Shown here one piece after another: positions 51,401 through 58,747 of a stretch of 64,000 nucleotides of DNA. The position numbers were made by a program, and so were the translations under genes. This DNA is from WHSW01 sp963842795 (lineage in GTDB: Bacteria; Actinomycetota; Thermoleophilia; Solirubrobacterales; 70-9), in contig CAWJHV010000006.1 in assembly GCA_963842795.1 (NCBI GenBank), forward strand, positions 122,932 to 186,931, read 5' to 3'. The notes under the pieces are model-generated. The model saw only the letters and a program-made list of their open reading frames with translations. It had not been told where the DNA came from and did no database searches. Position 1 is the first letter of the stretch. Each line of letters begins with the position of its first letter.

Positions 51401-52027
51401 ATGATGCTCAAACGTGGTGCGGGAACCACGGCCGCTCTGGCAGTCGCCGCGGTCGCCCTGGTCTTTGCGGTTGTTGGGACGGCGATCGCCGGGCCCGACG
51501 CGATCTCGAGCAAGATCAGCAAGTCGAAGGTCAAGAAGATCGCGAAGAAGCAGATCAACAAGGCGGCGCCGGGGCTCTCGGTGGCCAACGCCGAGACCGC
51601 CGGCTCGGCCGCGACGGCGGCGAACGCCGACGCGGTCAACGGGCAGAAGGTGGTCAAGATCCTCGCCAAGATCCCGGTCGGCTCGACCGACGCGACGATC
51701 GCGACGTTCCACGGCTTCACGATGACGGCCTCTTGCACGGCCGGCGGCGACCTCGAGCGGCTGCTCATCGTGCCGCCTGACAGCCCCGCGACCAACCTCT
51801 CGGCGAGCGGGAACGGCGACGCAGGGCCCGTGTTCAGCTACGGCGGGGGCAGCGGGATCCGCCTCGACTCCGACGGGACCAACAACAACCAGCGCGGGAA
51901 TGCGTCGTTCGCGGTCTCGAGGTCCGATGGCCCCGTGGTCTCCGGCGTGATCAGCTACGACAACGACCCGGCCTACGAGATCGGCAGCGGCTGCGCCGTC
52001 TTCGGGCACATGACTCAGTCCGGCTGA
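51401..52027 (+). CDS. Exported two-Cys protein, paralog 1
   Basis: 208 residues. ATG 51401 lies 10 bases after AGGAGGGA. The signal peptide is LAVAAVALVFAVVGTAIAGP. A basic segment follows (SSKISKSKVKKIAKKQINKA), then an Ala/Asn/Thr-rich linker (AGSAATAANADAVNGQKV) and a beta-rich domain with two Cys (TIATFHGFTMTASCTAGG and EIGSGCAVFGHM). I recognise no named family. The basic motif and linker are shared with the genes at 53666 and 54572, so this is a lineage-specific paralog group. Probably secreted or surface-bound, with one disulfide (inference). Confidence 0.6.
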   Translation: MMLKRGAGTTAALAVAAVALVFAVVGTAIAGPDAISSKISKSKVKKIAKKQINKAAPGLSVANAETAGSAATAANADAVNGQKVVKILAKIPVGSTDATIATFHGFTMTASCTAGGDLERLLIVPPDSPATNLSASGNGDAGPVFSYGGGSGIRLDSDGTNNNQRGNASFAVSRSDGPVVSGVISYDNDPAYEIGSGCAVFGHMTQSG

Positions 52028-52047
52028 GGGCCGGCGTTTGGCGGCGA

Positions 52048-52053
52048 TAGCCT
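52048..52053 (+). promoter_or_regulatory. Predicted -10 box of gcvT (leaderless start)
   Basis: TAGCCT 7 bases before GTG 52061. No Shine-Dalgarno and no room for a glycine riboswitch between this box and the start. Confidence 0.5.
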
Positions 52054-52060
52054 GAGCGCG

Positions 52061-53155
52061 GTGGAGGCAACTGCGCTCAGGCACACGCCGCTCCATGACC
52101 GTCACCGGGCGGCGGGCGGGAAGCTCGTCGAGTTCGCGGGCTGGGAGATGCCGGTCTCCTATGAGGGGGTGCGCGCCGAGCACCTCGCCGTGCGCTCCGG
52201 CTGTGGCGTCTTCGACGTCTCGCACATGGGCGAGATCGAGACCTCGGGCCCGGGCGCGCTCGGGCTGCTCCAGCGGCTGCTCTCGAACGACGTCGCGAAG
52301 CTCGAGGTCGGCGGCGCCCAGTATTCGGTCCTCTGCCGGCCCGACGGCGGGGTGCTCGACGACCTGTTCACCTACCGGCTCGGCGACGATCGCTACCTGA
52401 CGGTGACCAACGCCGCCAACCACGCCGGCGACCTGGCCTGGTTTCGCGAGCACGCTCCGGACCACGACGCCGACATCGCCGACCGGCTCGACGACTACGC
52501 GATGCTCGCCGTCCAGGGCCCGGAGGCGCGCGCGATCGCGAGCTCGCTGGTCGAGGGGGAGCTGCCGCATCGGATGCGGACCGCGAGCCTGAGCACGGGC
52601 CGCGGCGCCGCGACCCTCGTCTGCGGCACCGGCTACACCGGTGAGGACGGGGTCGAGATCCTGCTCGCACCACAGCACGCGGGCGAGCTCTGGGGCGACC
52701 TGCTCGCCGCCGGCGCGACACCGGCCGGCCTCGGCGCCCGCGACACCCTGCGGCTCGAGGTCTGCTTCCACCTCTACGGCAACGACCTGAGCACCGATCG
52801 CAACCCGATCGAGGCCGGCCTCGGCTGGTGCTGTGTGGAGGACACGGGCTTCATCGGCTCCGGGGCGGTCGCGGAGGCCCGCGCCGCGGGCACCGCCGAG
52901 CGCCTGGCGCCGTTCGCGCTCACCGAGCGCGGCATCCCCCGACAGGGCAACCCGGTCCTCGCCGGCGGCGAGGTGGCCGGGGAGGTGACCAGCGGCACGT
53001 TCTCACCCTCGCTCGAGCGCGGGATCGGGATGGCCTACGTGCGCTCTGAGATCGACGAGCCCGGGACCGAGGTCGAGATCGACGTGCGGGGGCGGCGGCG
53101 GGCGGCGCGCATAGAGTCCAGGCCCCTGTACGACCCCCGATCACAGGAGCGATGA
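52061..53155 (+). CDS. gcvT: Glycine cleavage system aminomethyltransferase (T protein)
   Basis: Intact 364 residues from GTG 52061. Motifs: TPLHDRHRAAGGKLVEFAGW, EMPVSYEGVRAEHLAVR, GVFDVSHMGEIETSG, VLCRPDGGVLDDLFTYRL, GYTGEDGVEILLAPQ, ARDTLRLEVCFHLYGNDL and the C-terminal GEVTSGTFSPSLERGIGMAY. It transfers the methylene group to tetrahydrofolate and releases ammonia. gcvH starts 3 bases after the stop. Confidence 0.95.
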   Translation: MEATALRHTPLHDRHRAAGGKLVEFAGWEMPVSYEGVRAEHLAVRSGCGVFDVSHMGEIETSGPGALGLLQRLLSNDVAKLEVGGAQYSVLCRPDGGVLDDLFTYRLGDDRYLTVTNAANHAGDLAWFREHAPDHDADIADRLDDYAMLAVQGPEARAIASSLVEGELPHRMRTASLSTGRGAATLVCGTGYTGEDGVEILLAPQHAGELWGDLLAAGATPAGLGARDTLRLEVCFHLYGNDLSTDRNPIEAGLGWCCVEDTGFIGSGAVAEARAAGTAERLAPFALTERGIPRQGNPVLAGGEVAGEVTSGTFSPSLERGIGMAYVRSEIDEPGTEVEIDVRGRRRAARIESRPLYDPRSQER

Positions 53156-53158
53156 ACT

Positions 53159-53551
53159 TTGGCCGAGGAGACGTATCCCGACGAGCTCAAGTACCACCCG
53201 GAGCACGACTGGGCCCGGATCGACGGCGACGAGGCCACCTTCGGCGTCACGTGGTACGCCCAGGACGCGCTCGGAGAGGTCGTCTTCTACGAGCCGCCCG
53301 AGGTCGGCGCCGAGATCGCCAAGGACGCCGCCTACGCCGAGGTCGAGTCGGTGAAGGCCGTCTCCGACGTGATCGCGCCGCTCTCGGGTGAGATCACGGC
53401 GGTGAACGAAGAGCTCTCCGACTCGCCGGAGCGGATCAACGAGGACCCCTACGGCGACGGGTGGCTGGTGAAGGTCCGGCTCACCGAGCCGGGCGAGGTC
53501 GACGGCCTGCTCGACGCCGCGGCGTACCGGGAGCTGCTCGCGGGAGAGTGA
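53159..53551 (+). CDS. gcvH: Glycine cleavage system H protein
   Basis: Intact 130-residue lipoyl carrier. The start is TTG 53159, chosen because AGGAGCG lies 9 bases upstream and the protein then begins AEETYPDELKYHPEHDWARI. The lipoylated lysine is K66 in AEVESVKAVSD; IAPLSGEITAVNEEL and NEDPYGDGWLVKV complete the fold. An ATG at 53152 is out of frame. The gene is co-transcribed with gcvT and followed by an exported paralog gene, not by gcvP. Confidence 0.94.
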   Translation: MAEETYPDELKYHPEHDWARIDGDEATFGVTWYAQDALGEVVFYEPPEVGAEIAKDAAYAEVESVKAVSDVIAPLSGEITAVNEELSDSPERINEDPYGDGWLVKVRLTEPGEVDGLLDAAAYRELLAGE

Positions 53552-53567
53552 GCTTCCTCACGTGGCC

Positions 53568-53596
53568 TTGACAATCGCCGTCCGGGCGAAGAGGGT
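53568..53596 (+). promoter_or_regulatory. Promoter of exported two-Cys paralog 2
   Basis: TTGACA (53568-53573), 17-base spacer, GAGGGT (53591-53596), followed by AGG. The -10 ends 70 bases before ATG 53666. The same TTGACA-N17-GAGGGTAGG string precedes paralog 3. Confidence 0.6.
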
Positions 53597-53665
53597 AGGC
53601 GCGAGCAATCAATAAGGGGAGCGGGCGCCGGGGGGGCGTGCGTCCCCGCCTGAAGGAGGGATCGG

Positions 53666-54319
53666 ATGGAGTTCACTCGCGGGCGGCCGTCGCCGGCGAT
53701 CGTCCTGGCCGTCATCGCACTCGTCTTCGCGATGGCAGGCTCGGCGGTTGCGGGGACTGACGCCCTGAGCAACAAGATCACCAAGTCGAAGGTGAAGAAG
53801 ATCGCCAAGAAGCAGATCAACAAGGCGGCGCCCGGCCTCGATGTCAAGAGCGCGAAGACCGCTGACAAGGCGACCAATGCCGACAACGCGACGAACGCGG
53901 CCAACGCGGCCAACGCGACGAATGCGACCAACGCGGCAGCGGTGAACAACGTCGCCGTCAATCGCTTCTTCGCCCAGGTGCCGCCGAACACGGCCGACGC
54001 GAACATCGCGACCTTCGGTCCGATCACGCTGAAGGGGAGCTGCGACGCGGCCGGGAACCCGACCCTTCGCGCTTCGTTCTCGAAGGATGTCAACGACCTC
54101 GTCTTCGACGGCTCGACCGCGTCCCAGTTCGGCAACGCGAACATCGCGGCCGGGACGACGAGCAACATCAGCGCGACGCCGAACTTCGGCAGCGTCGGCA
54201 CGGCCGGGGCCGTGGCGTCCGACAAGTCGTTCTCGGTCCAGGTGGACTACTTCATGCGCGATTCCCCGGCGCTGGGTGACGCCCAGTGCTTCTACTCGGG
54301 TTTCGTGAACGTCGGCTAG
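53666..54319 (+). CDS. Exported two-Cys protein, paralog 2
   Basis: 217 residues, ATG 53666 after AAGGAGGGA (53653-53661). Signal peptide PAIVLAVIALVFAMAGSAVA, basic motif SNKITKSKVKKIAKKQINKA, then a run of Asn-Ala-Thr triplets (ATNADNATNAANAANATNAT) and a domain with two Cys (ITLKGSCDAAG and GDAQCFYSGFVNV). The IATFGPITLKGSC stretch aligns with IATFHGFTMTASC of paralog 1. Its signal-peptide and basic-motif DNA is nearly identical to paralog 3, indicating recent duplication. Unknown function. Confidence 0.6.
   Translation: MEFTRGRPSPAIVLAVIALVFAMAGSAVAGTDALSNKITKSKVKKIAKKQINKAAPGLDVKSAKTADKATNADNATNAANAANATNATNAAAVNNVAVNRFFAQVPPNTADANIATFGPITLKGSCDAAGNPTLRASFSKDVNDLVFDGSTASQFGNANIAAGTTSNISATPNFGSVGTAGAVASDKSFSVQVDYFMRDSPALGDAQCFYSGFVNVG
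53866..53943 (+). repeat. 9-base minisatellite encoding (T/A)NA triplets
   Basis: Imperfect tandem units of the form GCG-ACC-AAC/GCG-GCC-AAC, about eight copies, giving ATNADNATNAANAANATNAT. Unit loss or gain keeps the frame, so linker length can vary. A shorter version lies at about 54773-54810 in paralog 3. Confidence 0.65.
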
Positions 54320-54331
54320 TCCGTCCGTAGG

Positions 54332-54352
54332 CCGGGCCCGCGAGGGCCCCGG
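54332..54352 (+). terminator. GGGCCC hairpin after paralog 2
   Basis: CCGGGCCC-GCGA-GGGCCC-C-GG, a strong stem with one bulge 12 bases after the stop at 54319. No T tract. Confidence 0.45.
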
Positions 54353-54371
54353 CAGCACATGCGTTGAAAGC

Positions 54372-54402
54372 AACGGCCGCCCGGTTTCGCCGGGCGGCCG
54401 TT
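54372..54402 (+). terminator. Perfect 13-bp hairpin terminator after paralog 2
   Basis: AACGGCCGCCCGG-TTTCG-CCGGGCGGCCGTT, a perfect 13-bp stem with a 5-base loop, 52 bases after the paralog 2 stop. Preceded by an A-rich GAAAGC and ending in TT. Very likely a transcription terminator. Confidence 0.7.
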
Positions 54403-54418
54403 GCCGTATGGGTCGCTA

Positions 54419-54469
54419 CGCGGGGCTTCGACGCCGAGGTGGTCGAGGTCGGCCTCGAGCCGACGCCGG
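54419..54469 (+). repeat. Intergenic fragment copied from inside gcvPA
   Basis: Bases 54419-54459 (41 bases) are identical to 56301-56341 within gcvPA, and 54460-54469 are identical to 56352-56361, so the copy lacks 10 bases of the source. It lies just upstream of the paralog 3 promoter. Together with the two hairpins and that promoter it accounts for most of the 252-base gap 54320-54571. Confidence 0.85.
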
Positions 54470-54472
54470 GAC

Positions 54473-54501
54473 TTGACAAGCCCGCCGCAGGGCTAGAGGG
54501 T
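54473..54501 (+). promoter_or_regulatory. Promoter of exported two-Cys paralog 3
   Basis: TTGACA (54473-54478), 17-base spacer, GAGGGT (54496-54501), then AGG. The -10 ends 71 bases before ATG 54572, almost the same as for paralog 2. Confidence 0.6.
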
Positions 54502-54571
54502 AGGTCGCATAACGCGCTCCGGGGGGAGTGCCTTCCGCGCGCTCTCCCGGTCCAATCCTCAGGAGGGATGT

Positions 54572-55141
54572 ATGAAGTTGTTCAGCGCCCGGCCATCGCC
54601 GGCAATTGTGCTGGCGGTGGTCGCGCTCGTCTTCGCGATGGCAGGCTCGGCGGTTGCGGGGACCGACGGCCTAAGCAGCAAGATCACCAAGTCGAAGGTG
54701 AAGAAGATCGCCAAGAAGCAGATCAACAAGGCCGCGCCAAATCTGTCGGTCGCTCACGCCGACACTGCGGACCAAGCGACCAACGCAACCAACGCGACCA
54801 ACGCCACAACGGCCGGCATCGGCCTGAGCCCGGTCGCCTACGCGACGGTGGACGCCACCGGAGACGTGATCGAGGCGCGTTCGCGGGGAGTGGCGGACGG
54901 CAACGTCACGCTCGAGGCGACGTCCGCGTACTGTTTCCGCGGCCTCGGGTTCGAGTTCAAGACCGTGCAGACCACTCCGGTCTACGTTGGCTTCGACGCC
55001 GATGTGAGCGTCGAGGCTTCCATCCCGCCGGATGTCGGCTTCATCGACGACTGCGACCCCGACGGAGAGCAGCTGGAGGTCGCGACGAACGTCGACAGCG
55101 AATTCGCCGCCCACTCGTTCTTCATCTGGTTCTACAACTAG
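54572..55141 (+). CDS. Exported two-Cys protein, paralog 3
   Basis: 189 residues, ATG 54572 directly after AGGAGGGA (54561-54568). Signal peptide PAIVLAVVALVFAMAGSAVA, basic motif SSKITKSKVKKIAKKQINKA, short NATNATNATTAG linker, then a different C-terminal domain (VIEARSRGVADGNVTLEATS, SAYCFRGLGFEFKTVQ, GFIDDCDPDGEQLEV) again with two Cys. The shared N-terminal module joined to a divergent C-terminal domain suggests a modular family. Function unknown. Confidence 0.6.
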   Translation: MKLFSARPSPAIVLAVVALVFAMAGSAVAGTDGLSSKITKSKVKKIAKKQINKAAPNLSVAHADTADQATNATNATNATTAGIGLSPVAYATVDATGDVIEARSRGVADGNVTLEATSAYCFRGLGFEFKTVQTTPVYVGFDADVSVEASIPPDVGFIDDCDPDGEQLEVATNVDSEFAAHSFFIWFYN

Positions 55142-55178
55142 ATCGGAACGCCAGCTGACGGCGAGCAAGAAAGCCAGT

Positions 55179-55208
55179 GATGAGGGGGGCCTTGTGGCCC
55201 CCCTCATC
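55179..55208 (+). terminator. Perfect 13-bp hairpin after paralog 3
   Basis: GATGAGGGGGGCC-TTGT-GGCCCCCCTCATC, a perfect 13-bp stem with a TTGT loop, 37 bases after the paralog 3 stop. No T tract follows. It overlaps the presumed start of the next ORF. Confidence 0.65.
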
Positions 55209-55712
55209 GTCGCTGCCTCGGCGCTGGGAGCCATGTTTGCGGCGGCTGCGATCCTGGCCGGTTGCGGAGACCAGGATCAGGGCGACACCCCAGCCGTCGC
55301 GGACCCGGCGGCACCGGAGATCTCGGAGAGCTCGGATCTCCGAACCGAGGCCGCCGAAAACCCGGCGCGAGGGGATCACGAGTCAACCGAGCAATCGGAG
55401 CCTTCCAACCGGGAGCAGAACCATGGAGGCGGATCGGGTCAACCTCGGCCCGCGCAGCGCGATTCGGAACGCCCGCCGGCCAGCCGGGAGTCGACCGACA
55501 CCAACCACGAGTCGCCTGATGCCGGCTCCACGGGCCGGAACGGCAGCAATTCGGACACAGGCCGGGGGGACGTCGAGCAGGGACGCGGTGCCGGTGCAGG
55601 TGATCAGAGTCCCGAGGCCGCAGGCGCTGCGACGACTCGACAGGGACAAACGGGCGCTCCGCCGGACGAGGCCGGCACCGCCCCCGCGTCTGACACAGAT
55701 CAAGGCGCCTGA
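55194..55712 (+). CDS. Candidate lipoprotein with a polar low-complexity tail
   Basis: The frame from GTG 55194 gives a hydrophobic segment (LIVAASALGAMFAAAAILAG) ending in a lipobox LAGC, then 147 residues rich in Glu, Ser, Asn, Gln, Gly and Pro without hydrophobic residues (e.g. SEPSNREQNHGGGSGQPRP). This fits a membrane-tethered lipoprotein with a disordered tail. The start is doubtful: GTG 55194 lies in the loop of the preceding hairpin, ATG 55233 is too late, and a CTG at 55155 would add a KK-containing n-region. No domain is recognisable. It could be a chance open frame. Confidence 0.5.
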   Translation: MAPLIVAASALGAMFAAAAILAGCGDQDQGDTPAVADPAAPEISESSDLRTEAAENPARGDHESTEQSEPSNREQNHGGGSGQPRPAQRDSERPPASRESTDTNHESPDAGSTGRNGSNSDTGRGDVEQGRGAGAGDQSPEAAGAATTRQGQTGAPPDEAGTAPASDTDQGA

Positions 55713-55761
55713 TCCCAGGGCCGACCGGGCGCGGCCTCGACGTCGGCTCCGCCCTGCTCGC

Positions 55762-55767
55762 TAGCCT
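55762..55767 (+). promoter_or_regulatory. Predicted -10 box of gcvPA (leaderless start)
   Basis: TAGCCT 7 bases before GTG 55775, the same box and spacing as gcvT, suggesting matched control of the two halves of the pathway. Confidence 0.5.
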
Positions 55768-55774
55768 CATTGGC

Positions 55775-57190
55775 GTGAGCCGGTACACCTCCGCAACGGA
55801 CGCCGATCGTGCGGCGATGCTCGAGGCGATCGGCCTCGAGAGCGTCGAGGAGCTGTTCGCCGACATCCCCGCGGATCTGCGCCTCGACCGCCCGCTCGAG
55901 CTCGCCGACGGGCGTTCGGAGACCGAGGTCTTCGACGAGCTCGCGGCGCTTGCGGCGCGCAACGCGGACGCCGACACGGAGACGTGCTTCATCGGCGCCG
56001 GGATGTACGACCACTACGTCCCCGGCCTGGTCGAGGCGATCACCTCGCGCTCGGAGTTCCTCACCCCGTACACGCCCTACCAACCCGAGGTCTCCCAGGG
56101 CGGGCTGCAGGTGATGTTCGAGTTCCAGACGGCGATCTCCGAGCTCACCGGCCTGCCCGTCGCCAACGCGTCCCTGTACGAGGGGCCGTCGTCGGTCGCC
56201 TCGGCCGCCTACCTGGCACTCGGGGCGCGCAAGGGGCGCCGGCGCTTCGTCGTCTCGCGCGGGCTTCACCCGCACGCGCGGACGACGCTCGAGACCTACT
56301 CGCGGGGCTTCGACGCCGAGGTGGTCGAGGTCGGCCTCGAGGGCGGGCTAACCGACGCCGGCGAGCTCGCCGCGGCGCTCGACGACAGGACCGCCGCGAT
56401 CTTCGTCCAGAGCCCGAACTTCCTCGGCGCGATCGAGGACCTCGAGGCGCTCGCCGACGCCGCTCACGAGGCGGGCGCCCTCTGCGTCGCCTCGGTCGAC
56501 CCGATCACGCTCGGGGTCCTGCGCCCGCCGGGCGAGTGCGACGTCGACGTCGCGCTCGGCGAGGGCCAGCCGCTCGGCAACCGGCTCGACTTCGGCGGGC
56601 CCTCTTTCGGCTTCTTCGCCTCCACCGACGAGCACCTGCGGCGGATGCCGGGGCGGATCGCGGGCGAGACCACCGACGTCGACGGCCGGCGCGGGTTCGT
56701 GCTCGCGCTCCAGACCCGAGAGCAGCACATCCGGCGCGAGAAGGCGACCCACAACATCTGCACCTCCCAGGCGCTGAACGCCCTCGCGGGGACCATCTAC
56801 CTCGCCTGGCTCGGGCGCGCCGGGATCGTCGAGCTCGGCGAGCTGCTGGTCCGCCGCACCGCCTACGCGCGTGAGCGACTGGCGGCCGTCGACGGCATCG
56901 AGCTGCTCCACGACGCGCCGGTGGCCCGCGAGCTCGCGCTCCGCATCGACGCCCCGGTGGCCGAGATCCTCGACCGGGCAAGCGACGAGGGCATCGCCGC
57001 GGGTTACGCGCTCGGCGGCGACTACCCCGAGTACGAGGACGGCCTCCTGGTCGCGATCACCGAGCGGCGCTCGCGCGAGGACATCGACCGGCTCGCCGAC
57101 ACGCTCGCCGAGGCGATCGCGCGGACGAACGGCGCGCACATCGCCGGCCGGACCACCGAGGCGCCGGCCGCCGAGGAGGTCGGCCGATGA
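55775..57190 (+). CDS. gcvPA: Glycine dehydrogenase (decarboxylating) subunit 1
   Basis: Intact 471 residues from GTG 55775, the N-terminal half of split glycine decarboxylase. Motifs: FIGAGMYDHYVPGLVEAITS, SEFLTPYTPYQPEVSQG, GGLQVMFEFQTAISELTGL, NASLYEGPSSVASAAYLA and EKATHNICTSQALNALAG. It decarboxylates glycine with the PLP-bearing partner encoded next (ATGA overlap). Positions 56301-56341 are duplicated upstream at 54419. The split P protein is typical of many Gram-positive and deep-branching bacteria. Confidence 0.95.
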   Translation: MSRYTSATDADRAAMLEAIGLESVEELFADIPADLRLDRPLELADGRSETEVFDELAALAARNADADTETCFIGAGMYDHYVPGLVEAITSRSEFLTPYTPYQPEVSQGGLQVMFEFQTAISELTGLPVANASLYEGPSSVASAAYLALGARKGRRRFVVSRGLHPHARTTLETYSRGFDAEVVEVGLEGGLTDAGELAAALDDRTAAIFVQSPNFLGAIEDLEALADAAHEAGALCVASVDPITLGVLRPPGECDVDVALGEGQPLGNRLDFGGPSFGFFASTDEHLRRMPGRIAGETTDVDGRRGFVLALQTREQHIRREKATHNICTSQALNALAGTIYLAWLGRAGIVELGELLVRRTAYARERLAAVDGIELLHDAPVARELALRIDAPVAEILDRASDEGIAAGYALGGDYPEYEDGLLVAITERRSREDIDRLADTLAEAIARTNGAHIAGRTTEAPAAEEVGR

Positions 57191-58737
57191 GCCCGGAGAC
57201 CACGGCCTCGCCGCCGACTCGCCGGCATCGGACCTCGACCCCGCAGCAGCGTGAGGCGGCGGTGACGATCTACGAGCGCTCGGTGGAGGGCCGCCGCGCC
57301 GCGACGCTGCCGCCGGCCGGCGTCCCGGAGCCGCCGCTCGACACGCTGATCCCGGCGCGCCTGCTGCGCGAGCGCCCGCCCGCCCTGCCGGAGGTCTCCG
57401 AGCCCGAGATCGTCCGCCACTACAACCGCCTCTCGCGCCGCAACTTCGACCTCGACACCGGCCCCTACCCGCTCGGGTCCTGCACGATGAAGCACAACCC
57501 GCGGCTCAACGAGAAGGTCGCCGCGCTCCCCGGCTACGCCCGCCTCCATCCCGCCCAGAATCCGAAGCGTGCCCAGGGCGCGCTCGAGCTGATGTGGCGC
57601 CTGGAGCGCGCCCTGGCGGAGATCTGCGGCCTGCCACACGTCTCGCTGCAGCCCTCGGCGGGCTCGCACGGCGAGCTCGCCGGGCTGCTGCTGACCCGGG
57701 CCTACCACACCGATCGGGGCGAGCAGCGGCACAAGGTGCTCACCCCCGACACCGCCCACGGCACCAACCCGGCGACGGTGACGATGGCGGGGTACGAGGT
57801 GGTCAAGGTCGCGACCGACGAGCGCGGCGGGGTCGATCTCGACGACCTGCGCGAGAAGGCCTCCGATGACGTCGCCTCGCTCATGCTCACCAATCCGAAC
57901 ACGCTCGGCCTCTTCGACGAGAACATCGACGAGATCGCCTCGATCGTCCACGGCGTCGGCGGCACGCTCTACTACGACGGCGCGAACCTGAACGCGATCA
58001 TGGGCTGGACGAGGCCCGGCGACATGGGCTTCGACATCGTCCATCTCAACCTTCACAAGTCGTTCAGCCAGCCGCACGGAGGGGGCGGCCCCGGCGCCGG
58101 GCCGATCGCGGTCTCGGACCGGATCGCGCCCTTCCTGCCGCAGCCGAGAGTCGTCCGGCGCGAGAGCTCGAACGGCTCCGGCCCGAGCTTCGACCTGGTC
58201 AGCGACCTGCCGAAGTCGATCGGCCGGCTGCGCGGCTTCCAGGGCAACTTCGGCGTCTTCGTCCGCACCTACGCCTATATCGCCAGCCTCGGGGGCGACG
58301 GACTGCGGGAGGCCTCCGAGACGGCGGTCCTGAACGCCAACTACCTGCTCGCGCGGATGAGCGAGGGCCGCGCCGGCAAATACCTGCCGCTCGCCTTCGA
58401 CCGCCGCTGCATGCACGAGTTCGTCCTGTCCGGGGCGCCGGCCAAGCGCGAGCTCGGGGTCAAGACCCTCGACGTCGCCAAGCGGCTGCTCGACTACGGC
58501 TTCCACCCGCCGACGATCTACTTCCCGCTGCTCGTCGACGAGGCGCTCATGGTCGAGCCGACCGAGACCGAGACCCGGGAGTCGCTCGACGCGCTCGCCG
58601 ACGCCTTCCAGAGCATCCTCGCCGAGGCCGAGGAGGACCCGCAGATCCTCGTCGACGCCCCGTACACGACGCCGGTTCGCCGCCTGGACGAGGCGGCGGC
58701 CAGCCGCCGGCCGATCCTGCGCCAGCCGATCGGCTAG
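57187..58737 (+). CDS. gcvPB: Glycine dehydrogenase (decarboxylating) subunit 2
   Basis: Intact 516 residues. Motifs: SEPEIVRHYNRLSRRNFDLD, YPLGSCTMKHNPRLNEKVA, QPSAGSHGELAGLLLTRAYH, TPDTAHGTNPATVTMAGYEV, TNPNTLGLFDENIDEI and the PLP lysine in HLNLHKSFSQPHGGGGPGAG, then YIASLGGDGLREASETAVLN. It forms the heteromeric P protein with gcvPA. The start ATG overlaps the gcvPA stop. The gene closes the glycine cleavage set; no lipoate ligase or regulator follows. Confidence 0.96.
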   Translation: MSPETTASPPTRRHRTSTPQQREAAVTIYERSVEGRRAATLPPAGVPEPPLDTLIPARLLRERPPALPEVSEPEIVRHYNRLSRRNFDLDTGPYPLGSCTMKHNPRLNEKVAALPGYARLHPAQNPKRAQGALELMWRLERALAEICGLPHVSLQPSAGSHGELAGLLLTRAYHTDRGEQRHKVLTPDTAHGTNPATVTMAGYEVVKVATDERGGVDLDDLREKASDDVASLMLTNPNTLGLFDENIDEIASIVHGVGGTLYYDGANLNAIMGWTRPGDMGFDIVHLNLHKSFSQPHGGGGPGAGPIAVSDRIAPFLPQPRVVRRESSNGSGPSFDLVSDLPKSIGRLRGFQGNFGVFVRTYAYIASLGGDGLREASETAVLNANYLLARMSEGRAGKYLPLAFDRRCMHEFVLSGAPAKRELGVKTLDVAKRLLDYGFHPPTIYFPLLVDEALMVEPTETETRESLDALADAFQSILAEAEEDPQILVDAPYTTPVRRLDEAAASRRPILRQPIG

Positions 58738-58747
58738 CGAGCGCCCG

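Noticed and set aside
52028..52060. Glycine riboswitch before gcvT
   Set aside because: Only about 33 bases separate the upstream stop and the GTG start, and the predicted transcript is leaderless. The gaps before gcvH and gcvPA are also too short or lack the tandem aptamer pattern.
55204..55992. Minus-strand ORF opposite the lipoprotein and gcvPA start
   Set aside because: The product is Arg/Ser/Pro-rich without motifs and overlaps the well supported gcvPA 5' end. The plus-strand frame has a lipobox and better composition.
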